From assembly GCF_000787575.1 (NCBI RefSeq), contig NW_012236524.1, forward strand, positions 1-64,000: a stretch of 64,000 bases of DNA, read 5' to 3'. This DNA comes from Acytostelium subglobosum LB1. Its lineage: Eukaryota > Evosea > Eumycetozoa > Acytosteliales > Acytosteliaceae. Shown in pieces: positions 33,945 through 45,161 of this stretch (position 1 is the first letter of the stretch; the number at the start of each line of letters is the position of its first letter). Both the position numbers and the translations under genes were made by a program. Under the pieces are notes generated by a model that saw only the letters and a list, made by a program, of their open reading frames with translations, made no database searches and had not been told where the DNA came from.

Positions 33945-35904
33945 ATGATGGAGATACAAGAAGCAATGAGATTTGGCAGTACCAACAATGTCACATCACA
34001 AAGCAATTGGAAGCAGAGTTGGAGAAAAGTATGTTAGTTAGCCACGTGTGGCCGCATAAAAATTTATGCAGCCACAAAACGGTAACACGCGGAAACACAG
34101 AAACACGGAAACTAACACTTGCCATCACAGATACAACAATGTAGCTCAGATGTACAGTCTTCAGCAGGACTTATATTGAGTGAGGGATCAATGTTAGGAC
34201 ATCAACATGATATGCTCGATATATTCGAGAAGTCCATTACTATGTTATTGTTGGTAGAGAATGCTACACGTCAACTCAATTCAAACAAGTCATTGTTTAG
34301 TCAAGTTATAGAGTCACTGTCCAATAACAGCAACAACAGCAAGAAGCAATCAGAGCTGGTAACAGTGTTGGGCCAGACCAACAAGTCGTCCTTGGTCGCA
34401 TTGCTGTCCAAGATGTCCGAGTTGTCGACAGTCGTTGACATCACACAACTATTCAATCCATCCCAACCACAGCAGACACAGCCACAGCAACAGACACAGT
34501 TGACGACGACTTCCACCCCCACCTCCACCTCCAACTCCACATCCAACTCGCCAATACTCCCACCGAGGAGCAACAGCACACATAGATTCGTACAGCCATC
34601 AGCGTTGATACCAACTGCCATGCTCACATCATTGTTCAACTTGGCAAACAACTCATCGCCATTCGTAACATCGACATCATCGTCGTCATCGTCTTCCGAG
34701 TCTGCATCGTCGAGCTCACCCGCGTTGAACTCAATCCACACAGCTTCAAAGGCCGCATCGTCAATGACTGTGCCAGTGTCCGCATTGATGGATGCTCAAG
34801 CCCACAACAACTTCCACCACCTTCAATCTCCAATATCCTCGCCAAACCAGTTGCCATCGTCTGCCACTGGAGGTGCCTCTCCACCATCCATTTCGCTCAC
34901 TGCCGACGCATCAGTTGTCGACGAGAGTGAGGACATCGCTAGCAACGAGAGTCCACTCTCATCCTCCACCGACGTCGTCCCAACATCACCAACCACCTTA
35001 GCCAGGAACACCACCCTCATCATCAACAACAACAACACCATCACAAACAACAACAATGTTAATGCCAATGGCAAGAGAAAGAGAAGACCTAGAGCACCAG
35101 CTCCATTCCTCGACTCGCTGTTCTGCCATTCGTGTGGCGAGACCCAGACATCACAATGGAGACGTGGCCCAGACGGTTGCAAGTCGCTCTGCAACGCATG
35201 CGGTATCCGCTTTGCCAACATTGTCAACAAGGAGAAGGCACTCGCCGAGAAGGAGGGTAACAAGACCGCCGTCTCCATCAACATGTTGTTGAATGACTCT
35301 GCCGCCGCCGCCGCAGCCGCCAACGGCAACGGTGCCGATGTGCCACAGACACAGAGCAAACAATCCATGGTCGACGCGGTGCCATCCGCCGCCACCATCC
35401 AGATGCAGCTGCAACAGCTGCAGGCCATGGCGCAGCCCAAGGTGCCTGTGCCCTTTTACAACAGCTCCAAGATGTCATACACCGCCCCACCACCACCCCG
35501 CAGCAAGTCTGGCGTTGTTGCCAGCATCGCCAACCTGACCAGTGCCAGCGCCGACCTGTCGTCGGCCGCCTCAGCCAAGAGGAAGTTGTCTCCATCGGCA
35601 ACCACCCTTCCAATCATATCGTCGACCTCCTCGACATCGACCACCCCTAGCAACAAGTCACCAAAGACCTCGCACCCATTCGATGATATCACCAACAGCA
35701 AGATACCATTCCATAATCTCGCTGCCGCGGCGGCTAGCCAATGGAGGCGGCAGCCAGTTCCACCACCAGTCCAAGTTCACATCGTTCCCCCTGGACGCAC
35801 TGTCGGCCATCGCCACCAACGAGGCCATGCTGATATCCAACGACAGCAGCAATGGACATCACCACCACCGTGGTCATGTCGAGACCACGTCGCTGGTCAA
35901 CTAA
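33945..35904 (+). CDS. GATA-type zinc-finger transcription factor
   Basis: Exon 1 (33945-34028, 28 codons) and exon 2 (from 34131) join in phase 0 across a 102-base intron. Low-complexity Ser/Thr/Gln/Asn regions surround one GATA finger at about 360-385, CHSC-18 residues-CNAC, preceded and followed by basic residues (NGKRKRRPRAP). An 18-residue loop is the plant-like form that dictyostelid GATA proteins also use. As given, the frame does not stop at 35904 but runs to 36107 through sequence unlike protein. One extra base near 35734 (AGCCAATGG) would explain this, as the next frame reads SNGGGSQFHH to ETTSLVN and stops at 35904. So the natural protein is probably about 618 residues. A nuclear DNA-binding regulator; target genes unknown. 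Confidence 0.8.
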
Positions 35905-35973
35905 GTGATTGGCTGTGTGAGGGGACCATTCCCCTCCCTACCATCACAACCCTTTTGCTTCACCTTCTGCCTG

Positions 35974-36017
35974 TCTTTGGCAGATGGAGCGATGCACTCC
36001 TAGGTGTGTTTAAGACC
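35974..36017 (+). repeat. Dispersed short repeat, copy 1
   Basis: Matches 38112-38153 in the blocks TTGGCAGATGGA, CGATGC and AGGTGTGTTTAAGACC, with small length differences between the blocks. Family unknown; see findings. Confidence 0.65.
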
Positions 36018-36121
36018 TTGCCTTGCCTCCACTTTTTTCCATCTCTCATTCTCCCTTCTCTCTTCGTCTCTTTCCATTATCCATTAACCATTATCCATTA
36101 TCCATAATCCATCAATATCCA

Positions 36122-36322
36122 TTATCCCCCATGCTTTGCCACATGGGACCATACAACATCCATGTATAATTTCAAACACTTGTTTGTTAACCCATTACAA
36201 TGTGTGCAAGTAGGCGCGTCCTTGGTACCAGGCCAACGTCGTGGAGTCCACAGTTCTTTGCCAAGCGCGCTGATCGTCTTGGACCCACACAACATGAACA
36301 TGTCACCATCACGCCCGCGCAC
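36122..36322 (-). other. Possible remnant of a zinc-finger protein
   Basis: Minus-strand frame of 66 codons without a clear start. It holds CTHC, then HVAKH after about 19 residues, and stops after GG. The Cys2-His2 spacing resembles BED-type fingers. No neighbouring exon could be joined convincingly. It may be a fragment of a transposon-derived gene or chance. Confidence 0.2.
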
Positions 36323-36427
36323 TTTTCTTCTCGACTACCATCACACCAACTTCCCGATGTAGCTAATAACGAATAACTTTAATTAAAGTATTACCTTGAA
36401 CGATAAGATATTTCCTTTGATCATGAT

Positions 36428-36489
36428 GTTGCAGTTGCAGTTGTTTTTGAAGTTGTTGCAGTTGTTGCAGTTGTTGCAGTTGTTGCAGA
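36428..36489. repeat. TTGCAG tandem repeat
   Basis: GTTGCA/GTT units repeat about ten times. On the minus strand they would read Leu-Gln-Gln, immediately after the stop codon of the Uma2-like gene, in a short frame opening with ATG at 36496. Confidence 0.75.
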
Positions 36490-36497
36490 ATACTCAT

Positions 36498-37669
36498 TTA
36501 ATTGAGTGGGATGGTTGAGAGATTAAATCGCAAGCCATTGACTGCTCCAACACAATGAATGATCATGTTTGAGCCATGTACGGCATCGTTCACCAGATTG
36601 AGAGGTATCCCGATGTAGGATACATTAGGGTAGTTCTCTTGAACTCCCTTGTATACGATATGACCAACAGGTGTGAGGTTCTCGAAGTAAACTTGTTGAA
36701 ATAGGAGAGGTTGGAGTTGTTGTTCCTTGATTTGGAGCACACTCTGAATATCGGCAATGTCACGTTGTTGTAAGCCGACCGGATTGGCCAATCGTTGTTG
36801 ACGTTCTTTTATGAAACCTTGGATCTCTTGGAGTTGATCGTTTGTATGCTCTTGCTGAGCTTCCACCTGAGCCTGGAGGTTGGGAAGGTCGTTGCGGCAA
36901 TAAAGGTAGACGTGATTGCCTCGTCTATCAAACAGGACACCAGACTGGCATTGTATATTGAGAGTAGACATCCAGCGACACATCTTTCTGTGTTGGTAGT
37001 CCAGGCGGTTGTTCTCTCCGGGACCATAGGAGCGAACCTCAACAAGAAAGTCTGGAACTGATGTGTTGGCTTGGGTGTTCTTGGTTGCTTCTGGCAATAT
37101 TGCCCATCTGGCGTTGGTCATGAAGGATGCATCTGGTTGTCTAAATGAATGGAATTGATTAGATTTATATACTCATCCAATCACACTTGCAGGTCAACCT
37201 ACCTCTTCATTGTGACACCATTGACGACAAATCGATACGCGCTCTGACTATCAAAGACGTTGCCTATGATATGTTGAACTGGAGGTCCCAGGACATCCTC
37301 ATTCGTGTTCTCGGTTAAATTCCAGTTGCCAAGTTGCCTGGCAAACTCAAAATTCTGCTTGCTAGGTCGTCCAGCCATTTCCTTGAGCCAGAGTATGCTT
37401 CTGCCTTCTGTTTCGATGGTAAGGTCGTCGTTGAGCTCTTCAATTTCTGAAAGAGGATTCAGAGTGAACAAGGGGATGAGAGGTGCGATGTCGATTGGTG
37501 TTGCCACGGGGACTTTGATCTTCTGAACCAGAGGATCAAAGGGTCCGAATTGTACTCCTTCGTTAAGTTTGACTAGTTTAGCGTATAATGAACTGTCAAG
37601 CTCCCAAGGCAACCGAATGTAATAATATTCAGGTTGTTCTATTACTTCTAAGTGATGATGAATATCCAT
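36498..37669 (-). CDS. Uma2-family (PD-(D/E)XK nuclease-like) protein
   Basis: Exons 37203-37669 and 36498-37140 give 369 residues; the ATG at 37669 is preferred because the frame further upstream is repeat-like. The 62-base intron has a GTAGGT donor and a TTTAG acceptor. Residues about 75-260 follow the Uma2 (DUF820) pattern: FEFARQLGNWN, then QSAYRFVVNG, QPDASFMTNARWAIL with Asp159, and VPDFLVEVRS with Glu190, then a helix and LFDRRGNHVYLY. Uma2 proteins belong to the restriction-endonuclease-like fold and are abundant in cyanobacteria and other bacteria. Here a Gln-rich coiled coil (about 270-320) and a further domain follow. Activity is unknown; the usual E-x-K lysine reads EVR. Likely of bacterial origin, by inference. 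Confidence 0.7.
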
Positions 37670-38371
37670 GTTGTATGTGTTTAAGGTATAAGAAGAGTGA
37701 TAGAGTGAGAGAAATATTAGTTCAATTGAATAATTGATTGATTGAAGATTGATTGACAACTCTTCACACTTTTATTCTTAAGCACACCCCCCAAGAGATA
37801 ACACTCTGTCAACCATTTATGAGCTATGCACTTTGTTTTTGTGTTTGTTTATTCACTATTGACAGAACATTAACATTAGTGTTTTGGAGGAGTGTCCACT
37901 CTTGTTTCCAAGTGTTATAGCATCGTTATTGTCAAGGGCATCATGTATCTTCACCAGGATGAACTATTTACTTACATATTCAAAGTCCTGGGTTTGAATG
38001 GTTGTGCCAGTCGCTGATGGATCCTCAATCCCACCACGACCTCGATCCCCAATCAAGCCAGTTCCAATCGTCTGCTGGAGCGGCTTCCCATTTCCCAATT
38101 CTCCTTCTTCCTCTTTTGGCAGATGGAACGATGCTCAAGGTGTGTTTAAGACCAATCTCTTCCAAATCTCTGGATATTGTTTAACTGAAGTTGGCTTCCT
38201 CTAGACAAACTGTTCAGAATCATTCCAATACTTTCATTAAACAATGGACTGAGTTTGATCAATGGCAGAGGACATCAATTTACAATATCCATCACTTTGT
38301 TTAATTAGACAAATCCATAAGAGCAATATACCTACGATTCCTGTACTGTCTTGTGTGTAGAAACACTGCAA
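37670..38371. other. Spacer between the Uma2-like and dynamin genes
   Basis: Presumed promoter of the Uma2-like gene at its left end, then the second copy of the dispersed repeat (38112-38153) within a GC-richer block from about 37990. No gene called. Confidence 0.5.
38112..38153 (+). repeat. Dispersed short repeat, copy 2
   Basis: Same orientation as the copy at 35974-36017. Both also read FGRW, DA and GVFKT in one frame, so similarity extends to conceptual translation. Confidence 0.65.
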
Positions 38372-41185
38372 TCACTGAGAGGACATAAATGAAGAGGAGG
38401 AGTGATCATTCATGCCAATGTTCAAGTTGCCAAGTGTAGATGATGACCTCTTTGTACCAGAGCTCTCAAATGAGTTCGGCTGGGAAGATGAGGAAGAGGG
38501 GTTCTTGGCAGAGGCAGCCGCTGCTGCCTTCATACGGTTGAACACCTCTTTGAACTTGTCTCTGTTCTTTTTGCAGTCGATGGATTGTGCCTCCAACTTT
38601 GAGAGCAAGGCCTTGAGCTCCTCAATGCCCAAATGGAACATCTCCTCGTACTTCTTGTCGGACAACTTGGAGAAGTGATCGATGACCGTCGATCCAAGTC
38701 TTTGGAACAATGGGTCCAAGAAGAATGCATTCAACTTGTTGCGAACATACTTGGCAAAGAAGAACCTGATGCCCGAGAACAATCGTCCAGCAATCATGCA
38801 CACCTTCTTATAAGTGTCATCGTCAATCCTTCTTGACCTTGAGCTACTGGAGTGAGATGGGATGTTAGTATCCTTGTAGCGCAACATCCTGAGTGGTTGT
38901 TACTTACATGTCCAATCCATCCATTGGAGCACCTTCCATGATGGAAACAACTCTTTGCTTGGTATCTTCTGGCGTCACCTTGAGGTAGTTGTACTGCTTG
39001 ATCTCGGACAGGCCGCCAAGCAGGTTCCAGTCGACGATCTTGGTGAAGGTGTCAAAGTCGTCCTTTAAGCGCACCTTGCAGTCGGCTTCAATCTCTTCGA
39101 TGAACTTGTAGTACTGTATCCTCAACTCTGATACGAAGTGCTCGTACAACGACACTGAGTTGAGTCCATTCGAGTCCTCGTTATTCAGGATCGACACACT
39201 GATATCAAACAGCCTCTTCATGATGTAGGTGCAGCGTTGCAACACAATCTCAATCAGTGGCAGCAACACCTTCTTGGACTTGATCTGGAACAGGTTAGTG
39301 GCGGCAACCTCGTAGATGGGTGAGTTGTGCGACTTGGACACACCGATGGCCGACGCCACCTCGTTGATCGATGTCTCGGGGAACTCTCTCGAGTGAATGA
39401 CATACTCCAACTCGTTCAGCAGTCGCTCATACTGTGCGCCACCGTAGAGGTTGTAGTTGGCGTTCTGTACGTCAAAGTTGAAGTTGAAGCTGGGCCACTG
39501 CTCGACGTTGCACTGCTCCACTTCTTGACTGAGCGTCTGGCCAAACTCATCCGGGTCGCCCACAACGCTGCCTTCAAGCAGTCGTTCAATCTGTGTGTTG
39601 AAACTCTGAACATACTGCAGCACCTTGAACTTGAGCGTGTGAATGTTGTTCTCCTCCAGCTCCTTCTTGATCCTGATGATCTCCTGGTCGGTCTTGCGCA
39701 CGATGCCCTCCAGCTGCAGCAGGGATGGCAACAGGTTCTGCTGATACTTCTCGTGCAGCAAGCCCTCGATGTAGTCCTTGACCTTGTAGATGCCAATCTG
39801 GCCACCAAACCTGTTCTCGTCAAAGTTGACCTCGAGAAGCTTGCGGTAGTCCTCCAAGTATGAATCCTTCATCGCCTCCTTGAAGCGATGTGGCTCGAGA
39901 TTGCGCTTGAGTGGCAGACTGATAAAGAATGGCTTCTTGCTGGCGACGATGCCTTCGCCCTCCAAGTACTTGTGTGCGCTTTCACGCGAGCGCAACTCCT
40001 TGACACGGTTGTCAAACTTGGTGTTGACGAGTATCGTGCGGCCAAACTCTTGGTCGATCTTCTTGACCAGGGGACGCGAGATGGTGTTGGCCCACTCGAC
40101 ATTGGACTGCTCGAGACACACGATGATCCTGTGCTTGGGCTCGATCAACTTCTTGACCATGTCGCCAATCTCTGTCTTGAGCTTCTCGTCGCCGCCCTTC
40201 CTGAAGCCTGGCGTGTCGTAGATGTTCAGGTTGGCGCAGTGGGCAAACTCCACGCGCAGAAATATAGGCTGTGCCGACACCTTGTCTCCACGAGTACCAG
40301 TCAAGTTGTTTGTCCTCTTGATGATCTCCTCTGTCAACTCCTCCACTGGTGTCTCATGCTCCTCCCACTTATTCTCCAATGCACTTGCCTCACCAGAGAA
40401 CTCCTTCTTGAATCTACAACTTGGTTGATGTTTTATCGGATTGTTTATCATTTGAATGATCAATGGTCTTCTTGTTCCAATGTCTGTTTGATGTAACATG
40501 GTTAGTAAGTATTGATTGATTGGACATGATGCTACACATACTGGTTTCGACAATGTTGAACTGGAAGCCCAAGAGTGACTCAATGAAGCTTGACTTGCCA
40601 TCAGATTGCATTCCAACGACCACCAACTCTGGTGTCTCGAATGATATGTTGTAACTGTTTGATTGAGTATTAGTCCAATGTCCAACGTCCACTCACTCGC
40701 CCAATCACAATCAATTGTACTTACTCATGTGATATCATCTGAAGATCATTGAACAATGAGTATAGCTCTTGATTGGTGTTGTGAGATCTCTTCTCATCAT
40801 CGTCCAACTTCTTCTTCTCAGCGTCTACTTTGTGACGAAGTTGTTTGGTCCATTGTTCCTCATTCTCTCGCTTCCTCTTCTTCTCTTCACGTTTTCTCTT
40901 CTCCTCCTCATGCATCTGCAGTGCTGAAGCCATTGCCAATGCCATCTGTGCCTTGTTAAGCTGTGGATGTTGTGATGGTGACATATTTGCAACTGATGGG
41001 CCGGCCGCTGCACCCGGTGTCATTGGTAAACTAAGAAGTGTCGATGGTGTCACACCAGATGATCCTCCTCCATTATGTTGTTGTGTTATTGTTGATGCCA
41101 AGTCCATATTATGTGATAATCCTGTTGTTGACAAGTTGTCAAAGTCGAATGAAGGTGGCGCTGCTGGAGAATTAATACTCTCCAT
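38372..41185 (-). CDS. ARC5/DRP5-type dynamin-like protein (Dlp family)
   Basis: Four exons, 40725-41185, 40542-40654, 38908-40483 and 38372-38846, give 874 residues; introns are 70, 58 and 61 bases. For the last intron the acceptor CTCCAG at 38847 is chosen over a site only 19 bases from the donor. An N-terminal low-complexity part and a charged coiled coil (EEEKRKREEKKRKRENEE) precede the G domain: P-loop GMQSDGKSSFIESLLGFQF, then GTRRP switch I, DTPG and TKFD. A dynamin middle region and GED-like end follow, with an Asn/Ser-rich tail. QSDGKS and GFQFN are typical of plant ARC5 and the dictyostelid DlpA-C proteins, which act in division processes including cytokinesis. It is unrelated in detail to the GTPase-kinase array. 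Confidence 0.85.
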
Positions 41186-41311
41186 TATTACTTATATTAT
41201 ATGTATATGTCGATGTAACTTCTTGAAATTAGCTTACTTTGGATTCAAGCTGGAATCAAAGTCGTTCAAGTTGTCATTTTCCAGGAAAACAAAGTTTAGT
41301 TTGATTGAGAT

Positions 41312-41370
41312 GCGAGGGCAAGGGTTTGGAAGTTTTTGAGGGTTCAGGGTAGGGTAAGGGTTGAGGGTTC
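41312..41370. repeat. G-rich AGGG repeat tract 1
   Basis: Irregular AGGGTA/AGGGCA/GAGGGTT units with at least six GGG runs, upstream of the minus-strand dynamin gene (start 41185). Able in principle to form a G-quadruplex on the plus strand. Confidence 0.7.
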
Positions 41371-41447
41371 CTTGGACTTCAAGAAATGCATCTCAAATGA
41401 TATCTTCATTCATTCATTATGTTCTAGACATATAATATAATATAATA

Positions 41448-43127
41448 ATGATTGATTCAATACCTATTATTGTATTGAGAAATATAGCATGTTATCTTGA
41501 TAGGATTGTAGATAGGTTGTTCTTATCATTGGTCTGTAAAAGATTGTTTGAACAAAGGAATAAGTATATTAGTTTCTTTGATACCAATACAGAGTTGGGT
41601 ACAGATTGTGTACATTCATTAAACTCATATAAAGAGATAGTCAACTATGAATACATTGTAAATAAGAAATCAATTGTTGTCGATCTTGGATCATTCATCA
41701 ATGCATCCAATCAAGCATTCGAATTAGGTATGTTGTCGTGTTGTACAATGATGTCATCATGAATGGGATGAAGTCACTGACATCATACACATGAAGAGTC
41801 ATTCAAGGATGCACTTAACATGCCCAACCTCAAGTATGTTACATTTTACTACAGAGGGGAACCATCGACACATCCATTCTCAGAGTCACATCCTCAGTGG
41901 AGCGAAACGAGAATGGTGTTGGATGAGTTGGCCCAGAGACCAGTTGAGTTGGGCATCTACTTTGGCGCAGAGGCCACGACCTTGCCCGTGTTACAACAAG
42001 CCAATCTGAAACTATTGTCCATCATTGGCAGTCAGCGCCAACAACTACAACGTTGTCACTTGCCTACAACGCTCCAGCATCTAATGTTGGGATCAAAGTT
42101 TGAGGGCACTCTGAACGGTTTGTTGCCCGACGGCTTGACGAACCTGGATCTCTCATTCAGCAGTGAATGGAACCAACTGATCACGCCTGATTCATTGCCA
42201 AGCAAACTCGAGACACTCACTCTGTCGAGGTCGTTCAATCAAGAGATACATCCACGAACATTCCCGCCCGCGCTCAAGTCGATCATCTTTGGCAAAGACT
42301 TCAACCAGCCACTGAGTGGCCTGTTGCCTCCATCGCTCACCCACCTTGACTTGAGTATTTGGGGAGACTATCATCACGATCTGGCCAACCTTCCAATCAG
42401 TCTCACATCGATCCACCTACCGACGAGGTTCAGAGGCACGCTCAATCATCCTCCACTCCAATTCATGAGACTTCATGATCCTGTCCGAATGGGCCACCCA
42501 TTACTGGTACTCAGAGAGTTGCACATTGAGAGCCTCGATCATGCGAGTGTCTTTGATGCATCACTCTTCCCAAACATCTCTCGTTTGAAGGTTTCCAGAG
42601 AAGCTCAGTGGTTGGACCTATCAACCCTGCCTTGGACCACCCTAAAACGATGCAAGCTTGTCTGTGAGGACAGTCTTGAAACAAACATCAGTGCCATCCC
42701 ATTCGGTGTGGAGAGGCTGGTTCTAGGCAATTACAGCTTTGACCAGGCCACCACCGACACATTGCCATCATCAATCACACAACTAACTCTAGCAAGTTGT
42801 ATTGGTGTCAAGCCTGGACACATCCCGCCATCAGTCACATCGTTGAAGCTCAAATGGACGTCCATGACCGAAGTGATACAGGCCATCCCTACAACAACAT
42901 CTCTTCGACATCTTACATTGATCGATCACCAGTTCAGAGGATGGAGTCTCTTTGTCCAACGCTTACCAAAGTCAATCAGTACCCTATTCCTATCCAACGT
43001 TGATCAGAGTCTCGAACTAGTTCGACTGACTGATCAACTATACTTCCGAGTCAGTCAATCAATCAAAGAGATTGGATTCATGGACACTCTCGCCATCCAA
43101 TCAATCTTCGCACTGCCTGCCGATTAA
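41448..43127 (+). CDS. F-box-like protein with FNIP repeats (copy 1)
   Basis: Exons 41448-41727 (280 bases) and 41797-43127 give 536 residues; the intron is in phase 1. The N-terminus (IDSIPIIVLRNIACYLD, then RLFLSLVCKRLFEQRNKY) is an F-box-like motif, consistent with binding a SKP1-type ubiquitin ligase. The rest has leucine-rich FNIP-type repeats of about 22-25 residues, such as FNQEIHPRTFPPALKSIIF and FNQPLSGLLPPSLTHLDL. FNIP repeats are an expanded family in dictyostelids, and targets are mostly unknown. First of four paralogues here, all with a 280-base first exon. Confidence 0.8.
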
Positions 43128-43208
43128 ATATATTAATGAAGTTGTGAAACTTCAATCATTCAATCATTCACACCAAACATAGAGATAGAGATACAGATAC
43201 AGATAGAG

Positions 43209-44918
43209 ATGAATACATTACCTTTGAGAATCATTGGTGAGATAGTATCTCATCTTGATGCACTTGTTGATAGGTTGTTCGTGTCATTGTTATGTAAGAG
43301 ATTGTTTGAACATCGACTCAAGTATCTTAGCTTCCTTGACACGAAAGATACATACATACCTCCCTTGGGTAGACTTCATCTTCACTCCTACATCGATATC
43401 ATTAACAATGAATACATAACAAACAGTCGACAAGCCAGTATCGACCTTCGATCATATATCAACCGTGATGATCAATCATTCTCTTTGAGTAAGTATCAAC
43501 ATGATTGATTGAGTTAACTCAACTCAATGAATGAATGTATGACTAACTCGAACAAACAATCAATAGATGCATTCAAGGTAGTATTGAATATGTCTAATCT
43601 AAGGTCTGTATCATTTAGGTTCAAGGGTGCGGCGAATGAACATCCATTCTCTGAGTCACATCCGATGTTTGTTGATATATGTAGCGTGTTGAGAGAGGTG
43701 GCAAAGAGATCAGTGCGAATGACTTTGATTCTTGAGGATTATCCTGTGTCGGGATTACATCATATACCCGTGACACATATGTATATGATGACTGATCGCC
43801 TCACACCTAGTGATGAGTCACTGCGTCAACATCAATATCTCCCAACAACCCTCAAGTCATTGAAGATGCCCTCCAACTTCAAAGGTACACTGGACAACAT
43901 TGTGATGCCAGATGGCTTGTTGACGTTGGAGCTCCCCAACTCGGGTTGGAACCATCCCATCCTTCCCAACACCCTGCCCAGTCATCTCGAGGAGCTTGTC
44001 TTGCCCAGGCACTTTGACCAGGTGATCCAGGCGCAAACATTCCCCGCCACTCTCAAGCGACTCAAGATTGGGCAATGCTTCACACATTCCCTCATTGGTG
44101 TGTTGCCACCGTCACTCACCTGTCTAGATATGAGCGCCATTGACATTAACTATCATCACGATCTGGTCTATCTCCCGACCAGACTAACGACAATCCATCT
44201 GCCCATGCACTTCAAGCGTACACTCGACCACCCTCCCCTGCAGTACATATACGCATGTAACTACTACCTCTCTCCCTCGCGACCATTCCCCAACCTCAAG
44301 AAGCTCAAGACCAGGTATATGAAGTCGACGCACAACTTTGACACAGTTCACTTTCCCAAACTGACAGGATTGACGATCGTCGACGGTGATGACCCACTGA
44401 ACCTGTCGACCGTCCCTTGGTCCACGATGAAGCATTGCAATCTGTTCTGTGACTATGGCATCGGAAGGAATCCGCTGAGGACCATCAAGGATGCCATCCC
44501 ATTTGGGGTCAAGAAGTTATCGTTGGCCAACTGCAACTTTAGTATCGCCCCACCAGGCTGCCTACCCGCATCAATCACTCGCTTGGCACTATGGCGCATG
44601 ATTGGTCTAAAGCCAGGCGATATACCATCTTCAGTCACTTGGTTGGAGATACAAGAGGAGTGCTTGGACATTTACGTCAGTATGGTTCCTGCATCCGTTC
44701 GCCACCTAGTATTGAGAGGGGTACGAGTTGCCGGCGATACTATTCAACGATTGCCAACCACTATTGTATCACTATCCATCCAGATACGCATTGGAACCTT
44801 TGATCTCATTCGAATGACTGATCAACTATACCTCCGACATGGATCATGCCTCAAAAACTATGGCTTCATGGACATCAATTCAGTGCGATCGCTTGTACAG
44901 CCTATAAACAATATTTAA
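43209..44918 (+). CDS. F-box-like protein with FNIP repeats (copy 2)
   Basis: Exons 43209-43488 and 43567-44918 give 543 residues, with the same 280-base first exon and phase 1 intron as copy 1. The F-box-like start is NTLPLRIIGEIVSHLD then RLFVSLLCKRLFEHRLKY. Repeat units include FDQVIQAQTFPATLKRLKI and FTHSLIGVLPPSLTCLDM. Intergenic distance to copy 1 is only about 80 bases, and the pair clearly arose by tandem duplication. The C-terminus (LIRMTDQLYLRHGS, then KNYGFMDINSVRSL) matches the other copies. Confidence 0.8.
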
Positions 44919-45161
44919 TTCATTCAACAATCATTTATCACTATCATTCTGTTTGGATAATTGATCAAGTTTGATACTGATGGCATTACAATCCATGAAT
45001 CCACATTCAATTGTAAATACACAAACCAACATCCTGATCACTCTATCGTGCGTTCAAACTCTTTATATATAACTCATCACTCAACAATCAAGTTTGCAAA
45101 AATGATTGGCTGACTGCTTTATTTTGATTGACTGGGGATGATCAGTCAACCAATCAATCAA

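Larger units (their letters stand above)
35905..36497. other. Spacer after the GATA gene
   Basis: Holds one copy of a dispersed repeat (35974-36017), a stretch at 36122-36322 with a possible zinc-finger-like minus-strand frame, and a TTGCAG tandem repeat (36428-36489). Confidence 0.5.

Noticed and set aside
38889-38907. A 19-base intron in the dynamin gene
   Set aside because: Too short for a spliceosomal intron; the acceptor at 38847 gives 61 bases, keeps the frame and has a CTAAC branch-like site.
41312-41370. True telomere or chromosome end
   Set aside because: Units are irregular and short, and ordinary genes lie on both sides; at most an interstitial telomere-like tract.
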